From the NCBI GenBank assembly GCA_963728985.1, contig CAVSME010000005.1, positions 62,001 through 126,000 of the forward strand: DNA of 64,000 nt. The letters run 5' to 3'. This document shows, one piece after another, positions 52,415 to 61,339 of this stretch. Source of the DNA: DASXAI01 sp963728985. Lineage in GTDB: Bacteria > Actinomycetota > Acidimicrobiia > Acidimicrobiales > Ilumatobacteraceae. A program made the translations under genes and the position numbers. The notes under the pieces are model-generated. The model worked only from the letters and a program-made list of their open reading frames with translations, had not been told where the DNA came from and did not search any database. The first letter of the stretch is position 1. Each line of letters starts with the position of its first letter.

Positions 52415-53515
52415 GTGGCCCGCCCCCGCCGTCGCCGCTGGCCCCAGCGCCTGTTGAGCACACTTGGCGTCTTCGTCATCACCGCATTCGCGCTGTCCAG
52501 CGCCGGCGTGTTCTATGCCAAGCGGACGATCGATTCGGTCGCCAGCGTCGACCTGTCGAACGTCCTGACGCCCGAAGGCAAGTCCATCGACGACGCCGGC
52601 ATGGGGCCCACCACGATCGAGAACTACCTCATCGTCGGGTCCGACAGCCGGGCCGATGTCAACCCGGACGATCTCGATGCCGGCGCCATCGGCAACGCCC
52701 AGGAGGTCACCGGGCAGCGCTCGGACACGGTCATGATCCTGCGCTTCGACCCGGCGACGAACTCGTCGGCGCTGCTGTCGCTGCCGCGCGACCTGTGGGT
52801 GCCGATCGCCGGCACGGACGCCAAGGGGAAGATCAACGGCGCGTTCTCCAAGGGCAAGGACGTGCTGATCTCCACGATCCAGGACGACTTCGGCATCCCC
52901 ATCCACCACTATGTCGAGGTCAACTTCGAGGGGTTCAAGAGCCTGGTCGACGCCATGGGCGGGGTGTCGCTGTCGTTCGACGTGCCGTCGCGGGACACCT
53001 CCACCGGCTTCGAGGTGCTCGACCCGGGATGCGTCACCCTCGACGGCACGCAGGCGCTGGCCTTCGCCCGTTCCCGGCACTTCCAGACCTTCACCGACGG
53101 CAAGTGGCGTGAGGACCCGCGGGCCGACCTCGGTCGCATCTCCCGCCAGCAGGAGTTCCTCCAGAAGGCCTTCCAGAAGGCGTTGTCGGCGGCGTCGTCG
53201 AGTCCCACGGCGCTCAGCCAGCTGATCAACGCCGCCGTCGACAACGTCACGATCGATGCCCAGCTCGATCTGCTGGGCCTGGCCAACCGCCTGCGCAAGC
53301 TCGGCAGCGGCGGCGTGCGCACCTGGACCATGCCCGCCCACAACGCCACTGTCGGCGACCAGTCGGTCCTGCTGGTCGACGACGCCCAGGCCCAGCCGGT
53401 CATCGACTACTTCAAGGGCATCGGAGCCGAGCCGCCCGAGCCGGCGCCCACGCCCGGCAACGCCGTGCCGCTCGCCCCTGCGCCGCCGGTGGATCAGCAA
53501 GACTCGTGCGGATGA
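52415..53515 (+). CDS. LytR-CpsA-Psr (LCP) family cell-wall glycopolymer ligase
   Basis: 366 aa, GTG start 2 bases after birA. Cytosolic basic N-terminus (ARPRRRRWPQR), one membrane segment (VFVITAFALSSAGVFYA), then an extracytoplasmic LCP domain with YLIVGSDSRAD, RSDTVMILRFDP, LSLPRDLWVPI, KINGAF and ARSRHF. These hold the Asp/Arg residues that bind the polyprenyl pyrophosphate. LCP proteins attach glycopolymers (arabinogalactan, teichoic acid or capsule) to peptidoglycan. It heads the rhamnose block and overlaps rmlA by 4 bases, so it probably attaches a rhamnose-containing polymer. Confidence 0.92.
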   Translation: MARPRRRRWPQRLLSTLGVFVITAFALSSAGVFYAKRTIDSVASVDLSNVLTPEGKSIDDAGMGPTTIENYLIVGSDSRADVNPDDLDAGAIGNAQEVTGQRSDTVMILRFDPATNSSALLSLPRDLWVPIAGTDAKGKINGAFSKGKDVLISTIQDDFGIPIHHYVEVNFEGFKSLVDAMGGVSLSFDVPSRDTSTGFEVLDPGCVTLDGTQALAFARSRHFQTFTDGKWREDPRADLGRISRQQEFLQKAFQKALSAASSSPTALSQLINAAVDNVTIDAQLDLLGLANRLRKLGSGGVRTWTMPAHNATVGDQSVLLVDDAQAQPVIDYFKGIGAEPPEPAPTPGNAVPLAPAPPVDQQDSCG

Positions 53516-54594
53516 AGGGCCTCGTCCTCGCCGGCGGCGCCGGCACGCGCCTGCGGCCGATCACCCACACGAGCGCCAAGCAGCTGGTGCCGGTGGCCAA
53601 CAAGCCGATCTTGTTCTACGGCCTCGAGGCGATGGCCGCGGCCGGCATCGAGCAGATCGGCATCATCGTCGGCGACACGCGTGACGAGGTGATGGCGGCG
53701 GTCGGCGACGGGTCGCAGTTCGGGATCGAGGCCACCTACATCCCGCAGGACGCGCCCCTGGGCCTGGCCCATTGCGTGCTCATCGCCGGCGAGTTCCTGG
53801 CCGACGACGACTTCGTCATGTACCTCGGCGACAACCTCCTGGAGCAGGACCTGACTGCCTTCGTGGACAGCTTCCTGAAGGCGCGGGCCAACGACGATGA
53901 CCGGCCGGCGGCCCAGATCCTGTTGAAGCAGGTGCCCGATCCCCAGCGCTTCGGCATCGCCGAGCTCGGCGCTGACGGCAACGTCGTGCGCCTGGTGGAG
54001 AAGCCGGCCGACCCGCCGTCGGATCTGGCCCTCGTCGGCGTCTACCTCTTCGACCGCACGATCAACGACGCCGTGCGCGCCATCGCGCCATCGGACCGCG
54101 GCGAGCTGGAGATCACCGACGCCATCCAGTGGCTGATCGACACGGGTCGGCGCGTGCGCATGGAGCTGCTGGCCGGGTGGTGGATCGACACCGGCAAGCT
54201 CACGCCGCTCCTCGAAGCCAACCGCCTGCTGCTCGAGAAGATCGACGCGACCATCGAGGGCACGGTCGATGAGGCGTCGACGGTCGACGGGCGCGTGGCG
54301 ATCGCCGCCGGCGCCGTCGTGGTGGGATCGACGATCCGCGGCCCGGTCGCCATCGGGGCGCGCACCCGGATCGTCGACAGCTTCGTCGGACCGTTCAGTG
54401 CCATCGGCGCCGACTGCGAGGTCGTCAACTCCGAGATCGAGCACTCGGTCGTGATGGACCGCAGCCGGATCGTCGACATCCCACGGCTGGAAGACAGCCT
54501 CATCGGGCGCGAAGCCGTCGTGGCCCGGACCCAGCAGCGCCCCCGCGCCCTTCGGCTCATGGTGGGTGACCACTGCCAGATCGACGTGGAGTAG
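53512..54594 (+). CDS. rmlA: Glucose-1-phosphate thymidylyltransferase, long form
   Basis: 360 aa, ATG overlapping the LCP stop (ATGA). Nucleotidyltransferase domain: GLVLAGGAGTRLRPITH (signature), PVANKPILFYGLEAM, YLGDNLLEQ, LVEKP and GWWIDTGK. Residues about 240-360 form a left-handed beta-helix with hexapeptide-like turns, so it is the StrD-like long type rather than the about 290-aa RfbA type. It makes dTDP-glucose, the first step of dTDP-L-rhamnose synthesis. Confidence 0.92.
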   Translation: MKGLVLAGGAGTRLRPITHTSAKQLVPVANKPILFYGLEAMAAAGIEQIGIIVGDTRDEVMAAVGDGSQFGIEATYIPQDAPLGLAHCVLIAGEFLADDDFVMYLGDNLLEQDLTAFVDSFLKARANDDDRPAAQILLKQVPDPQRFGIAELGADGNVVRLVEKPADPPSDLALVGVYLFDRTINDAVRAIAPSDRGELEITDAIQWLIDTGRRVRMELLAGWWIDTGKLTPLLEANRLLLEKIDATIEGTVDEASTVDGRVAIAAGAVVVGSTIRGPVAIGARTRIVDSFVGPFSAIGADCEVVNSEIEHSVVMDRSRIVDIPRLEDSLIGREAVVARTQQRPRALRLMVGDHCQIDVE

Positions 54595-54597
54595 CGC

Positions 54598-55152
54598 ATG
54601 CCCAAGATCGGCGAGAGCGACGCCATCGCCGGCGTCTACATCGTGCAACCCGAGATCCACGACGACCAGCGCGGCCTCTTCATCGAGACCTACCGGCGTT
54701 CGTGGTTCCCGCACGGCCGCGAGATGGTGCAGGGCAACCGGGCCAACCGCCAGCAGGGGGCCCTCGTGGGGCTCCACTACCACCTGCACCAGGCCGACTA
54801 CTGGTACGTCCCCTTCGGCAGCGCCAAGGTCGTGCTCCACGATCTCCGCGAGGGCGGTCCCACCGACGGCGCCACGCTCGGCCTCGATCTCTCGGGTGAC
54901 AACCACGTCGGCGTGTACGTCCCGCCCGGGGTGGCCCACGGGTTCGTCGCCGTCACCGACATGACGATCACCTACCTGGTCGACGGCTACTACAACCCCG
55001 CCGACGAGCTGGGCCTGGCGTGGAACGACCCGACCGTTGAGGCGGACTGGGGCGTCACCGACCCGATCCTGTCGGAGCGGGATCAGACCAACCCCTGTCG
55101 TGCCGATCTCCCGCCCAGTCGCCGCCCCTACTGGCCCATGAGGACCACATGA
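54598..55152 (+). CDS. rmlC: dTDP-4-dehydrorhamnose 3,5-epimerase
   Basis: 184 aa. Cupin-fold epimerase: DDQRGLFIETYRRSWF, VQGNRANRQQGALVGLHYH (catalytic His in LHYH), the DYWYVPFGSAKVVLHDLR strand, and VPPGVAHGFVAVTD. RmlC normally reads SxxxxLRGLH; the variant ALVGLHYH keeps the His. Third enzyme in the order A-C-B-D; overlaps rmlB by 4 bases. Confidence 0.9.
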   Translation: MPKIGESDAIAGVYIVQPEIHDDQRGLFIETYRRSWFPHGREMVQGNRANRQQGALVGLHYHLHQADYWYVPFGSAKVVLHDLREGGPTDGATLGLDLSGDNHVGVYVPPGVAHGFVAVTDMTITYLVDGYYNPADELGLAWNDPTVEADWGVTDPILSERDQTNPCRADLPPSRRPYWPMRTT

Positions 55153-56108
55153 GACTCTTCGTCACCGGCGCCGCCGGCTTCATCGGATCGAACTACGTCC
55201 GCCACGTCCTCGCCACCACCGACGACGAGGTGACCGTGTACGACGCCCTCACGTACGCCGGCACCACGACGAACTTCCACGACATCGACCAGAGCCCGCG
55301 CTTCCGCTTCGTGAAGGGCGACATCTGCGATCGCGTCGGTCTCCTCGACGCCATGACCGGTCACGACGCGGTGGTCCACTTCGCCGCCGAGAGCCACGTC
55401 GACCGCTCGATCGCCAGCCCGGACGAGTTCGTCCGCACCAACTGCGACGGCACCAACGTCATGTGCGACGTCGCCCGCCGCGTCGGCGTGGAGCGCTTCC
55501 TGCACATCTCCACCGACGAGGTGTACGGCTCGATCGAGGAGGGGTCCTTCCGCGAGACCGATGCGCTCGGGCCCCGCTCGCCGTACTCGGCCAGCAAGGC
55601 GGCCAGCGACCTGATCGCCCTCTCGTACCTGACGACCTACGGCCTGCCCGTCGTGGTGACCCGGTCGTCGAACAACTTCGGGCCGTACCAGTTCCCCGAG
55701 AAGGTGATCCCGCTCTTCACCACGAACCTGCTCGATGGCAAGACCGTGCCGCTGTACGGCGACGGCGGCAACGTGCGCGACTGGTGCTACGTGGTCGACA
55801 ACTGCCGCGCCGTCGATCTCGTGCTGCGGTCCGGCGAGGTCGGCGAGATCTACAACATCGGCGCCGGCAACGAGGTGCCGAACATCGAGCTCACCCACCG
55901 GCTGCTGGCGGCGACGGGCCGGGGTGATGACGCCATCGAGTACGTCACCGACCGCCTCGGTCATGACCGCCGCTACTCGATCGACACCACCAAGGTGGAG
56001 GCCCTCGGCTGGTGGCCCGAGCGCGAGCTGGGCGAAGCGCTCGAGGCGACCGTCGCCTGGTACCGGGACAACCGGTGGTGGTGGGAGCCGCTCAAGGCCC
56101 GCGGGTGA
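55149..56108 (+). CDS. rmlB: dTDP-glucose 4,6-dehydratase
   Basis: 319 aa. NAD-binding TGAAGFIGSNYVRHVL; catalytic region HISTDEVYGSIEEGSF (Thr, Asp, Glu) and YSASKAASDLIAL (YxxxK); NNFGPYQFPEKVIPLF substrate segment; and YGDGGNVRDWCYV. Converts dTDP-glucose to dTDP-4-keto-6-deoxyglucose. Junctions on both sides are 4-base overlaps. Confidence 0.95.
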   Translation: MRLFVTGAAGFIGSNYVRHVLATTDDEVTVYDALTYAGTTTNFHDIDQSPRFRFVKGDICDRVGLLDAMTGHDAVVHFAAESHVDRSIASPDEFVRTNCDGTNVMCDVARRVGVERFLHISTDEVYGSIEEGSFRETDALGPRSPYSASKAASDLIALSYLTTYGLPVVVTRSSNNFGPYQFPEKVIPLFTTNLLDGKTVPLYGDGGNVRDWCYVVDNCRAVDLVLRSGEVGEIYNIGAGNEVPNIELTHRLLAATGRGDDAIEYVTDRLGHDRRYSIDTTKVEALGWWPERELGEALEATVAWYRDNRWWWEPLKARG

Positions 56109-56956
56109 GGGTCCTCGTCACCGGCGCGGGCGGCCAGCTCGGCCACGACGTCGTCGCCGCGTGCGCAGCGGCGGGCGATGAGGTGGCGGCCGCCGATCAC
56201 GCCACGCTCGACGTGACCGACCGCGACGCCGTGCTCGGCGCGGTGCTGTCCACACGACCCGACGCGGTGGTGCATTGCGCCGCGTGGACGGCGGTCGACG
56301 CCTGCGAGGACGACGTCGAGCGGGCGTTCACCCACAACGCGCTGGCCGTGCGCTGGGTGGCCGAAGCGGCCCGCCGGGCCGATGCCCATCTCGTGCACCT
56401 GTCCACCGACTACGTCTTCGACGGCGATCAGCTCGCGCCGTACAGGGAGTGGGACGAGCCGGCACCGCGCTCGGCCTACGGCCGCTCGAAGCTGGCCGGC
56501 GAGCGCGAAGCCCTCGCCGGCGTGCCCGGTGCCACCGTGGTGCGCACGTCGTGGGTCTGCGGTGCCCACGGCGCCAACATGGTGAAGACCGTCCTGCGCC
56601 TGGCGGCCGAGCAGCCGGTGCTGGCGTTCGTGGACGATCAGCGGGGCCACCCGACGTTCACGGCCGATCTGGCCCCGCTCCTGCGCCGCCTCGCCCTCGA
56701 TCGCCGCCCGGGCGTCTACCACGCCACCAACCAGGGGGCAGTGAGCTGGTACGAGTTCGCCGGGGCGGTGCTGGTCGCCGCCGGGCAGGACCCCAGCCGG
56801 GTGCAGCCCATCGCCACCGCCGACCTCCAGCCGGCCCGCCCGGCGCCGAGGCCGGCCAACTCGGTGCTCGACAACGCCGCCCTGCGGGCGGCCGGCATCC
56901 CGCTCCTCGACGACTTCCACGCGCCGCTGGCGCGGCTCGTCACGGCATTGCGCTGA
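56105..56956 (+). CDS. rmlD: dTDP-4-dehydrorhamnose reductase
   Basis: 283 aa, GTG start overlapping the rmlB stop. VLVTGAGGQLGHDVV (NADPH site), LSTDYVFDGD, YGRSKLAGE (YxxxK), VVRTSWVCGAHG and the GHPTFTADLAPLL end. It makes dTDP-L-rhamnose. The 3' end overlaps the convergent GDP-fucose synthase-type gene by 17 bases. Confidence 0.94.
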   Translation: MRVLVTGAGGQLGHDVVAACAAAGDEVAAADHATLDVTDRDAVLGAVLSTRPDAVVHCAAWTAVDACEDDVERAFTHNALAVRWVAEAARRADAHLVHLSTDYVFDGDQLAPYREWDEPAPRSAYGRSKLAGEREALAGVPGATVVRTSWVCGAHGANMVKTVLRLAAEQPVLAFVDDQRGHPTFTADLAPLLRRLALDRRPGVYHATNQGAVSWYEFAGAVLVAAGQDPSRVQPIATADLQPARPAPRPANSVLDNAALRAAGIPLLDDFHAPLARLVTALR

Positions 56957-57899
56957 GGGCCTCCGCCCGGTGGGCCAGGAACCAGTCGATCGTGCGGGCC
57001 AGGCCCACGTCGAAGGGCATCGTCGCCCGCCAGCCGAGGAGCTGCTCGGCGCGGGACGGGTCGACGCGCCGGCGAGGCTGACCATCGGGCTTGGTGGGAT
57101 CCCAGCGCAACTCGCCGCTGAAGCCCGTGAGACGGGCGATGTGCTCGACCGTCTCGCGGATCGAGACCTCGTGGTCGGTGCCGAGGTTGACGGGCTCGGG
57201 GTCGTCGAGCAGCTCGGCGGCCAGCACGATGCCCTCGGCGGCGTCGTCCACGTAGAGGTACTCGCGGGTGGCGTGGCCGGTGCCCCACACGTCGATCTTG
57301 TCCTCACCCTGCTCGACGGCCTCGACGCACTTCAGGATCAGCGCCGGGATCACATGGGAGACGGACGGGTGGAACTTGTCGCCCGGTCCGTACAGGTTGG
57401 TGGGGATGAGGAAGGCCGAGCGCTGCCCGTACTGCGCCCGGTTGACCTGGGCGTGGACCAGCATCGCCTTCTTCGCGATGCCGTACGGCGCGTTCGTCTC
57501 CTCGGGGTAGCCGTCCCACAACGTCTCCTCGCGGAACGGCACGGGCGTGAACTTGGGGTACGAGCAGACGGTCCCGACCAGGACCGTCTTGGCCGTGCCG
57601 TGACGGCGGGCGGCCTCGATGACATGGGTGCCCATCAGCAGGTTGGCCAGGTACAGGTCGGCTGGGGCGACCCGGTTGTAGCCGATGCCTCCGACGCGCG
57701 CCGCGAGGTGGATGACCACGGCCGGCTGCACGTCGGCGAACACGGCGTCGGCGGCGTGGGCGTCGGTGAGGTCGAAGTCGGCGCTGCGGGGCGCCACTAC
57801 GTCGGCCCCCCGGCGTCGCAGCTTCTCGACCACCACCCGGCCCACGAACCCCGATCCGCCGGTCACGAGCGTGCGGGTGCCCGACCACGGTGCGTTCAT
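56940..57899 (-). CDS. fcl: GDP-L-fucose synthase-type NAD-dependent epimerase/reductase
   Basis: 319 aa from ATG 57899. TACCAT on the minus strand (57907-57912) lies 7 bases upstream, which favours this start over an ATG 9 bases earlier. LVTGGSGFVGRVVVEKLRRRG; AARVGGIGYNRVAPADLYLANLLMG, close to the GDP-fucose synthase pattern; GTVCSYPKFTPVPF; YGIAKKAML (YxxxK); and WGTGHATREYLYVDD. It would turn GDP-4-keto-6-deoxymannose into GDP-fucose; the matching GDP-mannose 4,6-dehydratase is not in the window. It faces against the surrounding operon. Confidence 0.88.
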   Translation of the reverse strand: MNAPWSGTRTLVTGGSGFVGRVVVEKLRRRGADVVAPRSADFDLTDAHAADAVFADVQPAVVIHLAARVGGIGYNRVAPADLYLANLLMGTHVIEAARRHGTAKTVLVGTVCSYPKFTPVPFREETLWDGYPEETNAPYGIAKKAMLVHAQVNRAQYGQRSAFLIPTNLYGPGDKFHPSVSHVIPALILKCVEAVEQGEDKIDVWGTGHATREYLYVDDAAEGIVLAAELLDDPEPVNLGTDHEVSIRETVEHIARLTGFSGELRWDPTKPDGQPRRRVDPSRAEQLLGWRATMPFDVGLARTIDWFLAHRAEALSAMP

Positions 57900-57906
57900 G
57901 GAGCCC

Positions 57907-57912
57907 ATGGTA
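57907..57912 (-). promoter_or_regulatory. -10 element of the fucose synthase-type gene
   Basis: TACCAT on the minus strand, 7 bases before the ATG at 57899; decides the start. Confidence 0.5.
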
Positions 57913-57942
57913 GGAGGGCGCTACCTGCCAGCATGGTGCGCC

Positions 57943-58986
57943 GTGCGCGTCGCCTACACGCTGGAGCAGTCGTGGCACCGCGTGCCGGGCGGCACTGCCG
58001 TCGCCGCGCTGCAGGTGGCCAAGCACCTGTCGCCCCATCTCGTCGGGGTCGGCGCGCTGCACCGCCGGGCCCCGGCGCCGCCCTGGACGCCGCCGATCCG
58101 CGTCCGCCCGCTGCCGTTGCCGCGACCTGCCCTCTACGACGCGTGGCAGCGGCTCCGGTTCCCGCCGGTCCAGCTGGCCACCGGCCGCGTCGACGTGATC
58201 CACGCCACCACGATCGTCGTGCCGCCCCGCACGGCTCCCCTCGTCGTCACCGTGCACGACCTCGCCTTCCTGCACGAGCCCGACCACTTCACGCGGCGCG
58301 GCCAGCGCGTGTTCGAGCGCGGCCTCGCCCTCACCCGGCGCCACGCCGATCTGGTGCTCGTGTCGTCGCTGGCCACGCTGGCCGACGCCGAGCAGGCGGG
58401 CATCCCCGCCGAGCGTCTCCGCCACGTGCCGCTCGGCGTGACGGTGGCGCCGGCCGACCCGGCGGCGCGCCGCCGGTTCGGCCTCGACCGCCCGTACCTC
58501 CTGTTCGTCGGCACCCTCGAACCCCGCAAGAACCTGGGCCGCCTGGTGGCGGCGATGGCCCGCCTGCCCACCGACCACGTGCTGGCCGTCGCTGGCCTCG
58601 ACGGCTGGGGCGAGGCCAGCCCGCCGCCGGATGATCGCGTGCGCCTGCTGGGCTTCGTGTCCGACGCCGAGCGCGACGCCCTCTACGCCGGCGCCGACGC
58701 GTTCGTCTATCCCAGCCTGCGCGAGGGGTTCGGGCTGCCGGTGGCCGAGGCCATGGCGCACGGCACGCCCGTCGTCACGTCGCGAGGCACGTCGACCGAG
58801 GAGGTGGCCGGGGGCGCCGCCGTGCTGGTCGACCCCTACGACGTGGAGTCCATCGCCCACGGCATCGCCTCCGCCCTCGCCGAGCGCGACCGCCTGGTCG
58901 CCGCCGGCCGGGCGCGAGCGGCCGAGCTCACCTGGGAGCACACTGCCGCAGCCACCCTCGCGGCGTACCGCGAGCTCGCTCCATGA
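57943..58986 (+). CDS. Glycosyltransferase family 4 (first of three)
   Basis: 347 aa, GTG start at 57943 where homology begins (RVAYTLEQSWHRVPGGTAVAA). GT-B fold: donor domain with FVGTLEPRKNLGRLVAAM, VRLLGFVSDAERDALYAGADAFVYPSLREGFGLPVAEAMAHGTPV (the E-x7-E retaining motif region) and TEEVAGGAAVLVDP. Probably adds a sugar such as rhamnose or mannose to a lipid-linked glycan on the cytoplasmic side. Overlaps the next glycosyltransferase by 4 bases. Confidence 0.9.
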   Translation: MRVAYTLEQSWHRVPGGTAVAALQVAKHLSPHLVGVGALHRRAPAPPWTPPIRVRPLPLPRPALYDAWQRLRFPPVQLATGRVDVIHATTIVVPPRTAPLVVTVHDLAFLHEPDHFTRRGQRVFERGLALTRRHADLVLVSSLATLADAEQAGIPAERLRHVPLGVTVAPADPAARRRFGLDRPYLLFVGTLEPRKNLGRLVAAMARLPTDHVLAVAGLDGWGEASPPPDDRVRLLGFVSDAERDALYAGADAFVYPSLREGFGLPVAEAMAHGTPVVTSRGTSTEEVAGGAAVLVDPYDVESIAHGIASALAERDRLVAAGRARAAELTWEHTAAATLAAYRELAP

Positions 58987-60083
58987 CGCCGCCGATCGGG
59001 GTCAACCTGCTGTGGTGCATCCCCGGCGCCGTCGGCGGCTCCGAGGAGTACCTGGCTCGCCAGCTCGCCGGCCTCGACCCTGACGACGCCGACCTCACGC
59101 TCTTCGTCCTGGGCGGCTACCTCGACGCCCATCCCGAGCTGGCCGACCGGTTCCCCGTGGTGACCGCTCCGATCGACGGCCACCGCCGCGCCGTGCGCGT
59201 CGCCATCGAGCACACCTGGCTGCCGGCGCGGGCGCGCGAGCGGCGGCTGCGGCTCCTGCATCATGCCGGGGGCACGATGCCCAGGGCCCAGCCGGCGCCG
59301 GGGATGCTGACCATCCACGACCTCCAGTACCTCACGTACCCCGACTTCTTCGGGCGGGTGAAACTGGCGTGGCTGGCGTCGGCGGTGCCGTCGTCGGTCG
59401 GCCGGGCCGCCGCCGTCACCGTGCCGAGCGAGTTCGTGAAGGGCACCGTCGTCGACGCCTTCGGCTACCCGGCCGAGCGCGTCGTCGTGGTGCCCCACGG
59501 CGTGGATCCACGGCCACCGGCACCGGCCCTCGACGTCCCCGGGCGGGTGGTGCTGTACCCGGCCATCACCCATCCCCACAAGAACCACGTGACGCTCCTG
59601 CGGGCCGTCGCCGCCCTCGGACCGGGCTACGACGACGTCCGCGTCGTGCTCCTCGGCGGCGACGGCCTGGCCGCCGGCGAGGTCACCGCCGAGATCGGCC
59701 GGCTCGGCCTGGCCGCGCGGGTCCTGCGGCCCGGTCGGGTGCCCGATGGCCTGCGCGACGCGTGGTATGCCACGGCCACGCTCCTCGCCTTCCCCAGCCT
59801 CTACGAAGGGTTCGGCGCCCCAGTCCTGGAGGCCATGGCCGCCGGGTGCCCGGTCGTCGCCGCCGCTGCCACGGCCCTGCCCGAGGTGGCCGCTGGCGCC
59901 GCGGTGCTGGTCGCGCCGACCGACGTCGATGCCTGGCGAGACGCGCTGGCGAGGCTCCTCGCTGATGGCGACGAGCGCCGCCGGTTGGCCGAGGCCGGGC
60001 GCCGGCGGGCAGCCGAGCTCACGGCCACCGCCTCGGCGCGATCGCTCCTCGGCGCCTACCGTCTCGCCACCGGATCCCCATGA
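58983..60083 (+). CDS. Glycosyltransferase family 4 (second)
   Basis: 366 aa, ATG overlapping the previous stop. N-terminal GVNLLWCIPGAVGGSEEYLARQL acceptor domain; LLHHAGGTMP and TIHDLQYLTYPDFF; donor domain VLYPAITHPHKNHVTLLRAV and FPSLYEGFGAPVLEAMAAGCPVV with the paired Glu residues. Same subgroup as the preceding gene, so successive additions to one glycan are likely. Overlaps the third glycosyltransferase by 4 bases. Confidence 0.9.
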   Translation: MTPPIGVNLLWCIPGAVGGSEEYLARQLAGLDPDDADLTLFVLGGYLDAHPELADRFPVVTAPIDGHRRAVRVAIEHTWLPARARERRLRLLHHAGGTMPRAQPAPGMLTIHDLQYLTYPDFFGRVKLAWLASAVPSSVGRAAAVTVPSEFVKGTVVDAFGYPAERVVVVPHGVDPRPPAPALDVPGRVVLYPAITHPHKNHVTLLRAVAALGPGYDDVRVVLLGGDGLAAGEVTAEIGRLGLAARVLRPGRVPDGLRDAWYATATLLAFPSLYEGFGAPVLEAMAAGCPVVAAAATALPEVAAGAAVLVAPTDVDAWRDALARLLADGDERRRLAEAGRRRAAELTATASARSLLGAYRLATGSP

Positions 60084-61327
60084 GACTCGCCGTCCTCTGC
60101 CCCCACTTCGCGCCTGACCTGGCGCCCACTGGCGTCGTGATGACGCGCGTCGTCGAGGAGCTGGCCGCCCTCGGCCATCGTCTCGACGTGGTCACGGCGC
60201 TGCCCTGGTACGAGCACCACCGGGTGGAGCCCGAGTGGGCCGGCCGGCCGGTGCGGACCGAGATCACCGCCTGGGGCTCGATCACCCGCGTGCACCCCTT
60301 CCCCACGGACAAGCGCTCGATCCCGCGTCGGGCGGTGGCGTTCGGCGGCTTCAGCGCGCTGGCCGGCGTGTGGGGCCTGCGGGGCGGGCGGGCCGACGGC
60401 GTCCTCGCCATGTCACCGCCGCTGACCCTCGGGTTGACCGGCCGGGCCATGGCGACGGCGCGCCGCGCCCCGCTGGTGTTCAACATCCAGGACGTGTTCC
60501 CCGACGTCGCCATCGAGCTCGGCGCGATCACCAACCAGCGCGTCATCGACGCCGCCCGCCGCCTCGAGCGGGCCAGCTACCGAGCCGCCGATGCCGTCAC
60601 CGTGCTGTCCGAGGACCTGCGCGACAACGTGGCCGCCAAGCTGCCGCCGGCCGAGCGGTCGAAGGTGCGGGTCATCCCGAACTTCGTCGACACCGCCGCC
60701 GTCACGCCCCTCGACCGCATGACGGCCTACCGGCGCCAGCTCGGCATCGGCACCGAGACCGTGGTGATGTACGCCGGCAACGTGGGGTTGTCGCAGTCGC
60801 TGGAGCTGATCGTGACCGCCGCCGAGAAGCTGACGCATCGCGAGGACATCGTGTTCGTCGTGAACGGCGGCGGGTCGGCCCGTCCCGATCTCGAGCGCCG
60901 CGCCGCCGGCATGACGAACGTGCGCTTCGCCGACTACCAGCCCAAGGAGCGACTGGCCGAGGTGCTGGCCACCGGCGACGTGCACGTCGTGCCGCTGAAG
61001 CGGGGTCTGGCGCGTTCCAGCGTCCCGTCCAAGACGTACTCGATCCTGGCCGCCGGCCGCCCGCTGGTGGCCAGCGTCGATCTCGGCACCGAGGTGGCCC
61101 GCGTGGTGGAGGGCGCCAACGCCGGCGTGGCCGTCGCCCCCGAGGATCCGGCTGCCTTCCTCGACGCCGTCGCCAGCCTCGTCGACGATCCGGACCGCCG
61201 CGCCGCTATGGGTACCGCCGGTCGCGCCTTCGTGGAGCGATGGGCATCGCCGCCCGCCGTCGCCGCCGCCTACGAGGCCCTTTTCCGGGAGCTGGCCCGC
61301 ACGCGATCGGACGGGACCACCAGGTAG
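60080..61327 (+). CDS. Glycosyltransferase family 4, WbuB-like (third)
   Basis: 415 aa. N-terminal LAVLCPHFAPDLAPTGVVMTRVVEEL and PWYEHHRVEPEW resemble WbuB/L-fucosamine transferases and related enzymes; donor domain with MYAGNVGLSQSLELIVTAAEKL, VNGGGSARPDLERRA and KTYSILAAGRPLVASVD. The exact donor cannot be deduced. Ends the three-gene glycosyltransferase run; the next gene has its own -10 element. Confidence 0.88.
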   Translation: MRLAVLCPHFAPDLAPTGVVMTRVVEELAALGHRLDVVTALPWYEHHRVEPEWAGRPVRTEITAWGSITRVHPFPTDKRSIPRRAVAFGGFSALAGVWGLRGGRADGVLAMSPPLTLGLTGRAMATARRAPLVFNIQDVFPDVAIELGAITNQRVIDAARRLERASYRAADAVTVLSEDLRDNVAAKLPPAERSKVRVIPNFVDTAAVTPLDRMTAYRRQLGIGTETVVMYAGNVGLSQSLELIVTAAEKLTHREDIVFVVNGGGSARPDLERRAAGMTNVRFADYQPKERLAEVLATGDVHVVPLKRGLARSSVPSKTYSILAAGRPLVASVDLGTEVARVVEGANAGVAVAPEDPAAFLDAVASLVDDPDRRAAMGTAGRAFVERWASPPAVAAAYEALFRELARTRSDGTTR

Positions 61328-61330
61328 CGT
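61325..61330 (+). promoter_or_regulatory. -10 element of the His-rich membrane protein gene
   Basis: TAGCGT, 9 bases before the GTG at 61340; it overlaps the end of the third glycosyltransferase gene. Confidence 0.45.
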
Positions 61331-61339
61331 TCCCGGACC